Assembly (NCBI RefSeq): GCF_030818075.1
Contig: NZ_JAUSZZ010000001.1
Span: forward strand, 186,001 to 250,000
Direction: 5' to 3'
From: Microbacterium proteolyticum
GTDB taxonomy: Bacteria > Actinomycetota > Actinomycetes > Actinomycetales > Microbacteriaceae
Length of the DNA stretch: 64,000 bases
Of this stretch, positions 32,480 through 42,036 are shown one piece after another. Below the pieces are notes generated by a model, which was not told the DNA's origin, ran no database searches, and was given only the letters and a program-made list of their open reading frames with translations. The translations under genes and the position numbers were made by a program. Each line of letters opens with the position of its first letter. Position 1 is the first letter of the stretch.

Positions 32480-34015
32480 ATGTCCACCTCGAGCAGTTCA
32501 GCCAGAAAGGTCGCCGGGGCCACCTATACGGCCACCGACGCCGCGTACTTCGAGAAACGTACCCTCAAGCGCTCGGCGGGAGTGTGGGGCCTGTGGGGTC
32601 TCGCCGTCGCCGCCGTCATCTCGGGCGACTTCTCGGGGTGGAACTTCGGCATCGGCTTCGCCGGCTTCGGCGGCATGCTCATCGCCTTCGTCATCCTCGT
32701 GGTCATGTACTACGGCCTCACGTTCTCGATCGGCGAGATGGCCGCAGCCATGCCGCACACCGGCGGCGCCTACTCGTTCGCCCGATCCGCGATGGGGCCG
32801 TGGGGCGGTCTCGCGACCGGTCTCGCCGAGACCATCGAGTACGTCGCCACCACCGCCGTCGTGGTCTACTTCTCGGGCCAGTACGCCGACTCGGCCCTCG
32901 AGCTGCTCACGGGGGTGAGCCTGCCGGCGTTCGTGTGGTGGATCATCCTGTACGCGCTGTTCATCGCCCTCAACGCCGCCGGCGCCAACATCTCGTTCGG
33001 CTTCGCAATCGTCGTCTCGGTCATCTCGATCGGCATCATCGTCGTGTTCGGCGCGATGGCCCTGTTCTCGGGTGCGTTCGACTGGGGCTCGCTGTGGAAC
33101 ATCGCCCCCACCGACGGCAACACCGCGTTCCTGCCATTCGGCGTCGGCTCGATCCTCCTCGCCCTGCCCTTCGCGATGTGGTTCTTCCTCGGCATCGAGG
33201 AGCTGCCGCTCGCCGCCGAGGAGTCGCACGACCCCGCCCGCGACATCCCGCGCGCCGGCCTCTGGGCGCGTGGCACGCTCATCGTCACCGGCCTCATCGT
33301 GCTGTTCCTGAACACCGGCGTCCTCGGCACCGAAGAGACCGGCGGCTCCCTCGAGCCCCTTCTCGACGGGTTCCGCGCGATGGTCGGCGATCAGGCCGCG
33401 GCACTGCTGTCGCTCCTCGCGCTCGTCGGGCTGCTGGCATCCCTCATGGGCATCATGTTCGCCTACGGCCGCAACATGTACTCGCTCTCGCGCGCCGGCT
33501 ACTACCCGCGCTGGCTGTCGCTCACCGGCGCCCGCAAGACGCCGTGGGTCGCGCTCGTGTTCGGTGCGGTGCTCGGGTTCCTCGCGCTGGTCATCGTGCA
33601 GGCCGCGGGCGGCGACACCAGCCCCGCCGGCGCGATCGTGCTGAACATCGCGGTGTGGGGTGCGGTGCTGGCGTACTTCCTGCAGATGGTCGCCTTCATC
33701 GTGCTGCGGAAGAAGTTCCCGAACGCAGTGCGTCCGTACAAGAGCCCATGGGGCCTCTTCGGCGCCTACTCCGCCGCGATTATCGCCGCGGTGGTGTTCT
33801 TCGGCCTGCTGCTCAACCCCGCCTACCTGCTGGCGATCGTCGCGATCATCGTCGTCTACGCGGTGATCTTCGTCGCCTTCGCGGTCTACGGCCGGCACCG
33901 CCTCGTGCTCTCCCCCGAGGAGGAATACGCCCTGTCGGGCGGCCTGCACGGCGACCCCCAGAAGGAGGGCTACGACGCGATGGAGGGCGAGGTCTTCGGT
34001 GAGAAGCGCTCCTGA
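32480..34015 (+). CDS. APC-family amine permease, ethanolamine-permease type
   Basis: The ATG at 32480 follows CTGGAGGTCAC and gives 511 residues. About 12 membrane segments are visible. The opening KRSAGVWGLWGLAVAAVISG followed by DFSGWNFGIGFAGFGGML, and the MPHTGGAYSFARSAMGPWGG region, are the phrases of ethanolamine permeases in the APC superfamily. It diverges from the ligase gene, sharing a 145-base promoter region, and supplies the substrate for the cluster. The C-terminus is charged and cytoplasmic. A GGATGCC-type terminator follows. Confidence 0.87.
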   Translation: MSTSSSSARKVAGATYTATDAAYFEKRTLKRSAGVWGLWGLAVAAVISGDFSGWNFGIGFAGFGGMLIAFVILVVMYYGLTFSIGEMAAAMPHTGGAYSFARSAMGPWGGLATGLAETIEYVATTAVVVYFSGQYADSALELLTGVSLPAFVWWIILYALFIALNAAGANISFGFAIVVSVISIGIIVVFGAMALFSGAFDWGSLWNIAPTDGNTAFLPFGVGSILLALPFAMWFFLGIEELPLAAEESHDPARDIPRAGLWARGTLIVTGLIVLFLNTGVLGTEETGGSLEPLLDGFRAMVGDQAAALLSLLALVGLLASLMGIMFAYGRNMYSLSRAGYYPRWLSLTGARKTPWVALVFGAVLGFLALVIVQAAGGDTSPAGAIVLNIAVWGAVLAYFLQMVAFIVLRKKFPNAVRPYKSPWGLFGAYSAAIIAAVVFFGLLLNPAYLLAIVAIIVVYAVIFVAFAVYGRHRLVLSPEEEYALSGGLHGDPQKEGYDAMEGEVFGEKRS

Positions 34016-34024
34016 GCGACGACG

Positions 34025-34056
34025 AGAGGGGCGGATGCCACGGCATCCGCCCCTCT
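34025..34056. terminator. terminator after the permease gene
   Basis: AGAGGGGCGGATGCC and GGCATCCGCCCCTCT form a 15-base perfect stem with a two-base loop, nine bases after the stop codon. The hairpin uses the GGATGCC word that is frequent in this genome. Confidence 0.8.
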
Positions 34057-34217
34057 CAACGTTTCTCCCCCTCGCGCTCCGGCCGCGCGGAGCCTGGTGC
34101 TCGTCGCTTACGGTCGGGGGTTGAGCTCCGCTTGGCGATGCCCGGCTCCGGTTCGGAGCGGGTTCTCGAAGCCGGGGGTTCACGCCCCGAACGGGGACTC
34201 CCGCCCCGGGCGTCACG

Positions 34218-34895
34218 TCACTGCAGGATGAACGACGCCGTCCCGGCCGACGGGATGCCGCCGATCGAGACGCTCAGGTGATACGTCGCCCCGCCGCCCG
34301 GAGCGTACGGCCGTTCGCCGCCGCACGAGCTCACCGACGACCGCGTCCGATCCCATGTCAGCGGCGCCGAGCTCGAGACCACCTGCCCCGCAGCGAGGGT
34401 GACCTCCATATCGCTCGGCTCGGACTGGCAGTCCGTCGAACGCCACCACACGTCGGTGCCGCTGGTGACCGTGAACGACTGCGCGCTCGTGCCGACGTTC
34501 ATCGTGCAGGGGGTGGCCGACGTGTTCGCCAGGCGGATGGACAGCTGAGGGTTCTCGCCCTGCGCGTACTCCGTCTTGTCCGACAGCGCCTCGACGGTGA
34601 TCATCGCGGCCGTGCACTCGAGAGGGCCGGCCGGCGCACTCGGCGTCGGTGTCGCCGTCGGCGCGACCGAGGTCGCCGTGGCGCGCGCGGATGCCGAGGC
34701 GGAGGGAGCGCTCTCGGCGGGTGCACTGGGGGTGGAAGCGGAGGTCGGGGCGGCGGTCGGTGCGACACGCCAAGGCGGAGCCGCGACGAGCCACACGACG
34801 AGGCCGATCACGATCAGGGCGAGCAACCCTGCCGCGAGACGACGTCGACGGTAGACCGCCGGGGACTGCCTCCGCCTACGGGGGGCATCGGTCAT
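34218..34895 (-). CDS. membrane-anchored exported protein, DUF4232-like
   Basis: The start at 34895 (MTDAPRRRRQSPAVYRRRR) gives 225 residues. A very basic N-terminus precedes one membrane helix (LLALIVIGLVVWLVAAP). A Ser/Ala/Thr/Pro linker of about 55 residues follows, then a beta-rich extracellular domain. That domain has four cysteines in the pattern ECTA, TPCTMNVG, STDCQSE, VSSCGG, likely two disulfides. The domain resembles the DUF4232 immunoglobulin-like family. The role is unknown; cell-envelope location is clear from the topology. Confidence 0.65.
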   Translation of the reverse strand: MTDAPRRRRQSPAVYRRRRLAAGLLALIVIGLVVWLVAAPPWRVAPTAAPTSASTPSAPAESAPSASASARATATSVAPTATPTPSAPAGPLECTAAMITVEALSDKTEYAQGENPQLSIRLANTSATPCTMNVGTSAQSFTVTSGTDVWWRSTDCQSEPSDMEVTLAAGQVVSSSAPLTWDRTRSSVSSCGGERPYAPGGGATYHLSVSIGGIPSAGTASFILQ

Positions 34896-34984
34896 GCTTC
34901 CAGGGTAGGCGTCGCGGCTGAGGCGTCTCTCCACGGCGCGCTCGGATTCACCCGCTCACCGCGACGGCGGGCCGTCGACCTCGC

Positions 34985-35494
34985 TCAGAGGTGCTTGAGC
35001 ATGCGCGTGTTGCCCAGGGTGTTGGGCTTCACGTGCGCCAGGTCGAGGAACTCGGCGACGCCCTCGTCGGGGCTCCGCACGAGCTGCGAGTAGACGTCGG
35101 GGTCGACCACCTGCTCACCGATCTCCGAGAAGCCCCGGCGTGTGAAGAAGTCGACTTCGAAGGTGAGGCAGAACAGTCGCGAGACGCCTAGTTCGCGTGC
35201 CCGCTCCTCGAGGGTTTCGACGATCGCGCGGCCGACGCCGTGATGCAGCCAGTCGTCGTGCACGATCAGGGTGCGGATCTCGGCGAGGTCGGCCCACATC
35301 ACGTGCAGCGCGCCGCATCCGATCACGACTCCATCGACCTCGGCCACGACGAACTGCTGCACCGAGCCGTAGAGGACGACGAGGTCCTTACCCAGCAGGA
35401 TGCGCTTCTGGACGAACGGCTCGAGCAGCTCGTGGATGCGGCGGACGTCGGCGGTTCCGGCGGGGCGGACGACGAACGGCGCGGGAGAACTCAT
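34985..35494 (-). CDS. argA: amino-acid N-acetyltransferase (NAGS-like GNAT)
   Basis: This 169-residue GNAT enzyme opens VVRPAGTADVRRIHELLEPFVQKRILLGKDL, the form typical of the short actinobacterial N-acetylglutamate synthases. The acetyl-CoA loop is HHGVGRAIVETLEERA (about residues 82-97), and FFTRRGFSEIG is near the end. It would acetylate glutamate for arginine synthesis. Location beside clpC is conserved in related genomes. The gene symbol is by analogy; a different acyl acceptor cannot be excluded. Confidence 0.8.
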   Translation of the reverse strand: MSSPAPFVVRPAGTADVRRIHELLEPFVQKRILLGKDLVVLYGSVQQFVVAEVDGVVIGCGALHVMWADLAEIRTLIVHDDWLHHGVGRAIVETLEERARELGVSRLFCLTFEVDFFTRRGFSEIGEQVVDPDVYSQLVRSPDEGVAEFLDLAHVKPNTLGNTRMLKHL

Positions 35495-35630
35495 CGTCCC
35501 AGCGTACGACGGATGCCAGGATCACCCACGCCGAGATGACCGCCTCACCCCGAGATCACGCAGGTCTCCGCCCCATCGTCGGTCCGCTCGGGAACGGCCG
35601 GTCATCTGGCGCTGGGGGCCGGCGACGCGA

Positions 35631-35662
35631 AGGGGCCCGGATGCCATGGCATCCGGGCCCCT
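35631..35662. terminator. terminator downstream of clpC
   Basis: AGGGGCCCGGATGCC and GGCATCCGGGCCCCT form a perfect 15-base stem with loop AT, 13 bases beyond the clpC stop codon. It is symmetric and could also stop transcripts from the other side. Confidence 0.8.
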
Positions 35663-35675
35663 GTCTGCTCGTGCG

Positions 35676-38201
35676 TCAGCTACCGGCGACGATGTCGGGG
35701 GTCGCGGTGATCTCGCCCGCCGTTCCGACTCCGAGGGCGACCTTCTCACCGCGCGGGCTGGTCTCGAACGAGAAACGCCCGTTCTCGACGCCGACCTTCA
35801 CGTGGTCGCCCGCCTCGAGTTCGCCGTGCAGGATCTTCTCGCTCAGCCGGTCCTCGACCTCGCGCTGCATGGCGCGGCGCAGGGGCCGGGCACCGAGCGT
35901 GGGGTCGAAGCCGATCTCGATGAGCTTGTCCTTCGCGTCGTCCGACAGCTCGACCGTCATGTCGCGATCCAGCAGGCGATCGGCGAGACGCTTGACGAAC
36001 AGACCGACGATCTGGCGAAGCTCGTCCTTGTTCAGCTGCGGGAAGACGATGACGTCGTCGACACGGTTGAGGAACTCGGGCTTGAAGTGACGCTTCAGCT
36101 CCTCGTCGACCTTGCCCTTCATCCGCTCGTACGAGGTCTGCGCGCTGCCCTCGACCTGGAAGCCCACCGGGCCACCCGCGATCGCCGACGAGCCCAGGTT
36201 GGTCGTCATGATGATCACGGTGTTCTTGAAGTCGATGACGCGGCCCTGACCGTCGGTCAGGCGACCCTCTTCGAGGATCTGCAGCAGCGAGTTGAAGATG
36301 TCGGGGTGGGCCTTCTCGATCTCGTCGAAGAGAACGACAGAGAACGGCTTGCGGCGCACCTTCTCGGTGAGCTGGCCGCCCTCTTCGAACCCGACGAACC
36401 CGGGAGGGGCACCGAACAGGCGCGAGACGGTGTGCTTCTCACCGAACTCCGACATGTCGAGGGAGATCAGCGCGCCCTCGTCGTCGAAGAGGAACTCGGC
36501 GAGCGCCTTGGCGAGCTCGGTCTTTCCGACGCCCGTGGGGCCGGCGAAGATGAACGAACCGCTGGGACGCTTGGGGTCCTTGAGGCCCGCGCGCTGACGA
36601 CGGATCGTGCGCGAGAGCGCCGCGATCGCCTCTTCCTGGCCGATGACGCGCTGGTGCAGCGCCTTCTCCATGAACATGAGGCGGCTGGACTCCTCCTCGG
36701 TGAGCTTGAACACCGGGATGCCGGTCGCCTGCGCGAGCACCTCGGCGATCAGGCCCTCGTCGACCACCGCGTGGGAGGCGACGTCGCCCGAGCGCCACTG
36801 CTTCTCGAGGCGCAGGCGCTCCGCGAGGAGCGACTTCTCCTCGTCGCGCAGGGCAGCGGCCTTCTCGAAGTCCTGCTCCTCGGAAGCGAGCTCCTTCTGC
36901 TCGCGCACCTTCGCGATCTTCTCGTCGAACTCACGGAGCTCCGGCGGCGACGACAGGATCGACAGACGCAGGCGAGCGCCGGCCTCGTCGATCAGGTCGA
37001 TGGCCTTGTCGGGGAGGAAGCGGTCGCTGATGTAGCGGTCGGCGAGGTTCGCCGCGGCGACGATCGCGCCGTCGGTGATCTGCACCTTGTGGTGCGCCTC
37101 GTAGCGGTCGCGCAGGCCCTTCAGGATGTTGATCGCGTGGGGCAGGCTCGGCTCGGCCACCTGGATCGGCTGGAAGCGGCGCTCGAGCGCGGCATCCTTC
37201 TCGAAGTGCTTGCGGTACTCATCGAGCGTCGTGGCACCGATGGTCTGGAGCTCGCCGCGGGCGAGGAGGGGCTTGAGGATGGATGCCGCGTCGATCGCGC
37301 CCTCGGCGGCACCGGCACCCACGAGGGTGTGGATCTCGTCGATGAAGACGATGATGTCGCCGCGCGTGCGGATCTCCTTGGTGACCTTCTTCAGGCGCTC
37401 TTCGAAGTCACCGCGGTAGCGGGAACCGGCGATGAGCGAGCCGAGGTCGAGCGAGTAGACCTGCTTGTCCTTCAGCGTCTCGGGCACGTCGCCCTTGACG
37501 ATGGCCTGGGCGAGACCCTCGACGACCGCCGTCTTTCCGACACCGGGCTCACCGATGAGGACGGGGTTGTTCTTGGAGCGGCGCGACAGGATCTGCATCA
37601 CGCGCTCGATCTCCTTCTCGCGCCCGATGACGGGGTCGAGCTTGTTGTCGCGCGCGGCCTGCGTGAGGTTGCGTCCGAACTGGTCGAGAACGGCCGAGCC
37701 GCCCTGCGCACCGGAGGTCTGCTGCTCGCCGGCGCCGGTGGCAACTCCCGCGGGCTCCTTGCCCTGGTAGCCCGAGAGCAGCTGGATGACCTGCTGGCGC
37801 ACCTTGTTGAGGTCGGCGCCGAGCTTGACCAGCACCTGGGCCGCGACGCCCTCGCCCTCGCGGATGAGGCCGAGCAGGATGTGCTCGGTGCCGATGTAGT
37901 TGTGGCCGAGCTGCAGCGCTTCGCGCAGCGACAGCTCGAGCACCTTCTTCGCGCGCGGCGTGAAGGGGATGTGGCCCGTCGGCTGCTGCTGACCCTGGCC
38001 GATGATGTCCTGCACCTGCTCGCGCACGGCGTCGAGCGAGATGCCGAGCGACTCGAGCGCCTTGGCAGCGACACCCTCACCCTCGTGGATCAGCCCCAGC
38101 AGGATGTGCTCGGTGCCGATGTAGTTGTGGTTGAGCATCTTCGCCTCTTCTTGGGCGAGGACGACCACACGACGGGCACGGTCGGTGAATCTCTCGAACA
38201 T
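35676..38201 (-). CDS. clpC: ATP-dependent Clp protease ATP-binding subunit ClpC
   Basis: The start at 38201 ([19 protein letters not shown]) is the family N-terminus; 841 residues is the normal length. It contains two Clp-N repeats ([14 protein letters not shown] and [14 protein letters not shown]), AAA1 ([15 protein letters not shown] with Walker [11 protein letters not shown]), a UVR/middle coiled-coil, AAA2 ([28 protein letters not shown]) and a C-terminal ClpB-D2-like small domain. It unfolds substrates for ClpP in the cytoplasm. A ClgR-like site lies 87 bases upstream. It is monocistronic, with its own terminator. Confidence 0.97.
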   Translation of the reverse strand: MFERFTDRARRVVVLAQEEAKMLNHNYIGTEHILLGLIHEGEGVAAKALESLGISLDAVREQVQDIIGQGQQQPTGHIPFTPRAKKVLELSLREALQLGHNYIGTEHILLGLIREGEGVAAQVLVKLGADLNKVRQQVIQLLSGYQGKEPAGVATGAGEQQTSGAQGGSAVLDQFGRNLTQAARDNKLDPVIGREKEIERVMQILSRRSKNNPVLIGEPGVGKTAVVEGLAQAIVKGDVPETLKDKQVYSLDLGSLIAGSRYRGDFEERLKKVTKEIRTRGDIIVFIDEIHTLVGAGAAEGAIDAASILKPLLARGELQTIGATTLDEYRKHFEKDAALERRFQPIQVAEPSLPHAINILKGLRDRYEAHHKVQITDGAIVAAANLADRYISDRFLPDKAIDLIDEAGARLRLSILSSPPELREFDEKIAKVREQKELASEEQDFEKAAALRDEEKSLLAERLRLEKQWRSGDVASHAVVDEGLIAEVLAQATGIPVFKLTEEESSRLMFMEKALHQRVIGQEEAIAALSRTIRRQRAGLKDPKRPSGSFIFAGPTGVGKTELAKALAEFLFDDEGALISLDMSEFGEKHTVSRLFGAPPGFVGFEEGGQLTEKVRRKPFSVVLFDEIEKAHPDIFNSLLQILEEGRLTDGQGRVIDFKNTVIIMTTNLGSSAIAGGPVGFQVEGSAQTSYERMKGKVDEELKRHFKPEFLNRVDDVIVFPQLNKDELRQIVGLFVKRLADRLLDRDMTVELSDDAKDKLIEIGFDPTLGARPLRRAMQREVEDRLSEKILHGELEAGDHVKVGVENGRFSFETSPRGEKVALGVGTAGEITATPDIVAGS

Positions 38202-38287
38202 CTCAGTCCCTCCAGAAATGGGCTGACAGGCACGCCTCCGCGCGCCGTACAACGAGAGTAACCAGCGGCCGGATGCCAGGGACGCGT

Positions 38288-38302
38288 GTTCGCCGTGGGC
38301 AT
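38288..38302 (-). promoter_or_regulatory. candidate ClgR operator upstream of clpC
   Basis: On the clpC strand bases 38302-38288 read ATGCCCACGGCGAAC. This is one mismatch from the actinobacterial ClgR consensus CGC-N5-GCGAAC, and it is about 87 bases before the start codon. ClgR activates clp genes in Corynebacterium and Streptomyces. Binding here is inferred. Confidence 0.4.
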
Positions 38303-38333
38303 ACCGCCATGAGTGCAGCTCTTGCAGAACCTA

Positions 38334-38386
38334 TCGATCATCGTTATCTTATCGATCACCGATAACAACGATCATCGATAAGGAGC
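38334..38386. promoter_or_regulatory. operator-like repeats before the DUF2975/XRE operon
   Basis: Repeated TATCGAT/ATCGATA words form TTATCG-ATCAC-CGATAA (38349-38365), with flanking ATCGATCATCGTTATC and ATCATCGATAAG copies, immediately upstream of the AAGGAG ribosome site at 38380. The AT-rich palindromes suit a Cro/CI-type regulator, which the second gene of the operon encodes, so autoregulation is likely. Confidence 0.55.
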
Positions 38387-38390
38387 GATC

Positions 38391-39017
38391 ATGGCATCCC
38401 CCCGATCCACCCCTCGCACCCTCTCCCGAGGCGATACCGGAAGCTTCCTGCTCTTCATGGTGGCCGGAGTCGCCATCGCGGGGTGGGCAGTGGTGCGCAG
38501 TATCGGCAACATCATCGCCGCCGTCGGCAATCGCGACGTGCGCGTCCCGGTCGAGTTCCTCGGCACGGTGGCACAGGCGCCCATCGGCCCCGGCGGGGCC
38601 CTGGTGCCCGTCCAGCTCACCGACGCCGTCGTCACCGCACCGTCGCTCCCCCTCGCCTCGCTGTGGGCTCTGTTCCTGGCCGAGGGCCTCTTCGCCGCCT
38701 CGGTCGCGACGGTCGTGACGCTGCTGCTGGTCCTGTGCATCGGCATCCTGCGCGGGCGCATCTTCAGCCGTCGACACACCCGCCTCGTCGCGGCCGCCGG
38801 CGTCGTCTCGCTCATCGGCGCGATCGGCGTGCCGTTCTTCCACAACATGGTCGCGAACGGCGCTCTCGCCTGGCTGTCGGAACGCACGTACGACCGCGGG
38901 TTGACCCAGCAGATCGACCTGCCGGTCCTCATCGTCATCGGGTTCGTGGCGGGCCTGTCCAGCACGGTATTCGCGGTCGGCGACCGCCTCCAGCGCGACA
39001 CCGAGGGCCTCGTATGA
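38391..39017 (+). CDS. DUF2975 membrane protein
   Basis: This 208-residue protein has four predicted membrane helices: FLLFMVAGVAIAGWAVV, LWALFLAEGLFAASVATVVTLLLVLCIGIL, LVAAAGVVSLIGAIGVPFFHN and LPVLIVIGFVAGLSSTVFAVG. A pair of external loops of about 35-40 residues is also present. This is the DUF2975 arrangement, whose members are almost always followed by a small XRE regulator, as here (ATGA overlap at 39014). A good ribosome site (AAGGAG) lies six bases before the ATG. The function is unknown; a membrane sensor or antagonist of the regulator is plausible. Confidence 0.82.
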   Translation: MASPRSTPRTLSRGDTGSFLLFMVAGVAIAGWAVVRSIGNIIAAVGNRDVRVPVEFLGTVAQAPIGPGGALVPVQLTDAVVTAPSLPLASLWALFLAEGLFAASVATVVTLLLVLCIGILRGRIFSRRHTRLVAAAGVVSLIGAIGVPFFHNMVANGALAWLSERTYDRGLTQQIDLPVLIVIGFVAGLSSTVFAVGDRLQRDTEGLV

Positions 39018-39247
39018 CGCCGGCGGTCACGGATGACGGGCCGACCGGCATCCATTGCCGTCTCGACGAGCTCCTCGAGGCGCGGGGCATGACGCTCACG
39101 CGCCTCAGCGAGCTGGTCGGCGTCTCGGTCGTGAACCTGTCGGTGCTGAAGAACGACCGCGCCCGGGCCATCCGCTACTCGACGCTCGCGGCGATCTGCC
39201 GCGTGCTCGAGTGCGAGGTGGGCGACCTGCTCGTCGTCGAGCGCTGA
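39014..39247 (+). CDS. small XRE/Cro-CI-family regulator
   Basis: The ATG at 39014 overlaps the DUF2975 stop codon and yields 77 residues. The helix-turn-helix is LDELLEARGMTLTRLSELVG followed by VSVVNLSVLKNDRARAIRYSTLAAI. The end VLECEVGDLLVVE is the YozG-type finish. It is a compact DNA-binding protein of the type encoded next to DUF2975, presumably binding the TATCGAT repeats upstream of the operon. Confidence 0.85.
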   Translation: MTPAVTDDGPTGIHCRLDELLEARGMTLTRLSELVGVSVVNLSVLKNDRARAIRYSTLAAICRVLECEVGDLLVVER

Positions 39248-39376
39248 CGCCGCACCGGCGCCCACACGCGCCGCGCACAGCGGCGCCGCGCACATCGCTA
39301 CCGCGCCGCGACACGCAAGCGGAGGGCAGCCGATGCCGCTCGTGAACGGTGGAGACCTCCGGCGTGGGGAGGAGCG

Positions 39377-40099
39377 TCAGCGGGTGCCGAGGACGGAGAT
39401 GGGGTCAGGCGCCTGCACGTTGCCGCCCGACAGCACCAGCGACACGGCACCGTCGCCCGCTACGGCGCCCACATCGGCGAGCGTCACGCGGGGCGCGAAG
39501 TCCATGGTGCAGACCTGGTCAGCCGGGGGCTCCGCGAACCGCACCGCCACCCGGTCACCGTCGGCGCTCACCGATTCGACGGTGGGCACGCAGCTGGAGC
39601 TGCCGTACGTGACGATCGCGACGAGCGACGAGCCGGCCCATCCGGCGCTGGGCGCGAACTCCTCGGATGCCGCGGGCGCCTCGTCGAGCGCGGCGAGCAC
39701 CGCCTCGCCCTCCGCGGCCCCCGTCACGCGCAGCGTCAGACCGGCACCGGGGTCGACGCCGGCCGGGAGAGTCACGAGGGTGGCGCGCGGTGCCATGTCG
39801 CGCGTGCACGGCTCCTGCGAGGGCTCGACGAGGTCCACCGTGACCGCCCCGTCCGTGTACTCCGGCTCCCCGTTGACGGTGGGGATGCACGACGAGCTGC
39901 CGGAAGTGATGACCGCGACCGCGCGGCCCGCGTCGACCCACGCGGCCTCGATCTCGCCTGCGGGCGCGGGGGACACGGCATCCGCAGACGCCGGAGAAGA
40001 CGGCGACGATGCCGCACCGGACGCGCACCCCGTGAGGGCGCCGGTGGCGAGCAGGCCTGCACCGAGCAGGCCGATGAGGGTCAGACGATGACGGGACAT
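39377..40099 (-). CDS. lipoprotein with two related halves
   Basis: This 240-residue exported lipoprotein has signal MSRHRLTLIGLLGAGLLATG and lipobox LTGC (Cys25). The mature part contains two similar modules of about 100 residues. Each has VxxGSSSCxPTV, a strand of AVxVxxxEP, and CTxDxAPRxTL (ITSGSSSCIPTV...CTRDMAPRATL and VTYGSSSCVPTV...CTMDFAPRVTL). Paired cysteines suggest one disulfide per module. I do not know a function; family members are found in Microbacteriaceae. Confidence 0.75.
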   Translation of the reverse strand: MSRHRLTLIGLLGAGLLATGALTGCASGAASSPSSPASADAVSPAPAGEIEAAWVDAGRAVAVITSGSSSCIPTVNGEPEYTDGAVTVDLVEPSQEPCTRDMAPRATLVTLPAGVDPGAGLTLRVTGAAEGEAVLAALDEAPAASEEFAPSAGWAGSSLVAIVTYGSSSCVPTVESVSADGDRVAVRFAEPPADQVCTMDFAPRVTLADVGAVAGDGAVSLVLSGGNVQAPDPISVLGTR

Positions 40100-40174
40100 G
40101 CAAACCTCCGGGGGGTCGGTTCTTCCACATGATGGCGAAGATTCCTGGATGCCGGCGGCGAATGCCGCGCCACC

Positions 40175-41641
40175 TCACTGCAGCGCGGAGGTGAGGCGGG
40201 CCAGGTTGTCGAGGATCGTCGAGCGCAGCGGCTGGCGTCGCCACTCCTCGATCGTGAGCTGACGGCTGAGCCCCCGGTAACGGTCTTCGACGGCGCGCAT
40301 GTCGCGGACGAACTCCTCGCCGCGTACGAGCATCGAGACCTCGAGGTTCAGACCGAACGAGCGCATGTCCATGTTGCTCGAACCGATGACGGCGACCTCG
40401 TTGTCGATCGTCACGCTCTTGCTGTGCAGGATGAAGGGCTTGCGGTACATCCAGATGACCACCCCCGCACGCAGGAGAGCCTCGTAGTAGCTGCGCTGAG
40501 CGTGGTAGACCATCGCCTGGTCGCCCTCCTCAGAGACGAACAGTTCGACGTGCACGCCGCGCTGGCAGGCCGTGGTGATGGCGAGCAGCAGAGCCTCGTC
40601 GGGAACGAAGTAGGGGCTCACGATGATGATGCGCTCACGGGCGGCGAACAGCAGCCCGAGGAACAGCTTGAGGTTGTTCTGGAAGTCGAACCCGGGACCC
40701 GAAGGCACGATCTGACAGTCGAGGTCGCCCGGTCCCGACGTCACGCTGAACAGGTCGATCTCATGCCGCAGCGTCTCATCGGTCTCGCTGTACCAGTCGG
40801 AGAGGAATACGGCGTTGATGCTGGCGACGACCGGACCCTCGACGCGCACCATGAGGTCGACCCAGTGCAGCCCGCGACGGATGTTCTTGCGGAGGTTGTA
40901 CGAGGAGTCGGTGACGTTCTGCGAGCCCATGTAGGCGACGTCGCCGTCGATGACCAGGAGCTTGCGGTGGTTGCGCAGATCAGGACGCTGGTAGCGCCCG
41001 CGCAGCGGCTGCACCGGCAGCATCAGATGCCAATGCGCGCCCATCGCGTCGAGGCGGCGCACGGTCCGACGGTAGAAGGGTTTGCCGCGGTTGGCCCAGT
41101 GATCGAGCAGGACCCGCACGACGACGCCGCGGTCGGCGGCCTCTTCGAGCGCGCGGAAGAAGTTGTCGGTCGAGTCGTCGGACTGCAGGATGTAGAACTC
41201 GACGTGCACGTACCGTGTCGCCCGGCGGATCGCCTCGGCCATGGCATCCAGGCTGTGCTGGTAGTCCGCGATCAGCGTCGCGGCGTTGTCACCGGCGAGC
41301 GGCATGGCGCCGAGATTGCGATTGAGGCGCACCAACGCCCGGAACCAGTCCGGCGCATGCGGACGGAGCGTTCCGAACTCGAGGGATGCGCTCGTGTCGT
41401 GGATGTACTGGTTGATGGCGGCCTGCTTGCGGCGGCGTTTACGCGGGAGGCGCGGGTTTCCGATGAGCAGGAACAGGAAGACCCCGACGAACGGGATGAA
41501 GTAGATGGCCAGGAGCCATGCCATCGCCGCGGTGGGACGGCGGTTGCGCGGCACGATGATGACCGCCGCGATGCGGACCACCAGGTCGACGACGAACAGC
41601 GTGATGACGAGCCAGCTCGCGTCGAACGTGGCGTTGATCAC
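40175..41641 (-). CDS. cls: cardiolipin synthase (PLD family)
   Basis: The GTG at 41641 has AGGAGG four bases upstream, giving 488 residues (first VINATFDASW). Two N-terminal membrane helices (WLVITLFVVDLVVRIAAVIIV and MAWLLAIYFIPFVGVFLFLLIG) precede two HKD motifs: first as HRKLLVIDGDVAYMGSQN, second as HSKSVTIDNEVAVIGSSN. These form the phospholipase-D active site that joins two phosphatidylglycerols or related lipids. It is membrane bound. A small membrane-protein gene lies just upstream on the same strand (41706). Confidence 0.92.
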   Translation of the reverse strand: MINATFDASWLVITLFVVDLVVRIAAVIIVPRNRRPTAAMAWLLAIYFIPFVGVFLFLLIGNPRLPRKRRRKQAAINQYIHDTSASLEFGTLRPHAPDWFRALVRLNRNLGAMPLAGDNAATLIADYQHSLDAMAEAIRRATRYVHVEFYILQSDDSTDNFFRALEEAADRGVVVRVLLDHWANRGKPFYRRTVRRLDAMGAHWHLMLPVQPLRGRYQRPDLRNHRKLLVIDGDVAYMGSQNVTDSSYNLRKNIRRGLHWVDLMVRVEGPVVASINAVFLSDWYSETDETLRHEIDLFSVTSGPGDLDCQIVPSGPGFDFQNNLKLFLGLLFAARERIIIVSPYFVPDEALLLAITTACQRGVHVELFVSEEGDQAMVYHAQRSYYEALLRAGVVIWMYRKPFILHSKSVTIDNEVAVIGSSNMDMRSFGLNLEVSMLVRGEEFVRDMRAVEDRYRGLSRQLTIEEWRRQPLRSTILDNLARLTSALQ

Positions 41642-41705
41642 GGGTCCTCCTGGACGGGTTGTGGACCCAGCGTAGCGACGGCCTCCGACAAGGGCCGTCC
41701 GAGCG

Positions 41706-41903
41706 TCAGTTCGCCGAGCCGTCGCCGGTGCGCGCGACCGGCGGGAGGCCCCGCTTCGCGCGTTCCTGCGCCTCGATCTTGGCGTAGACCTTGCGCTCGG
41801 TGCGGTCCATCCGGATGACGTTGCGGAGGATGAAGAAGAACACGACCGAGACGACGAGGGTCGGCAGAAGCGCCCACAGCACCGCGGTCCAGGTTTCGTC
41901 CAT
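41706..41903 (-). CDS. small single-span membrane protein
   Basis: The start at 41903 (MDETWTAVLWALLPTLVVSV) gives 65 residues with one membrane helix continuing VVFFFILRNVI. A basic helical tail follows (RMDRTERKVYAKIEAQERAKRGLP). It is conserved in arrangement near lysS in related genomes, as far as I recall, and has no known activity. It is 64 bases upstream of the cardiolipin synthase gene on the same strand and may be co-transcribed. Confidence 0.7.
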   Translation of the reverse strand: MDETWTAVLWALLPTLVVSVVFFFILRNVIRMDRTERKVYAKIEAQERAKRGLPPVARTGDGSAN

Positions 41904-42036
41904 GCTCCGAGGATACCTGCGGCGCCTGGGCGGACGCCCGCGCAGTCCTCCTCCCCAGCTGCGAGAGTCGCCGAACACTCCACGATCGAGCGAATCCGCC
42001 CGGCGGCGGGCCTCCCTGAACCGTCACCCTCGACGC

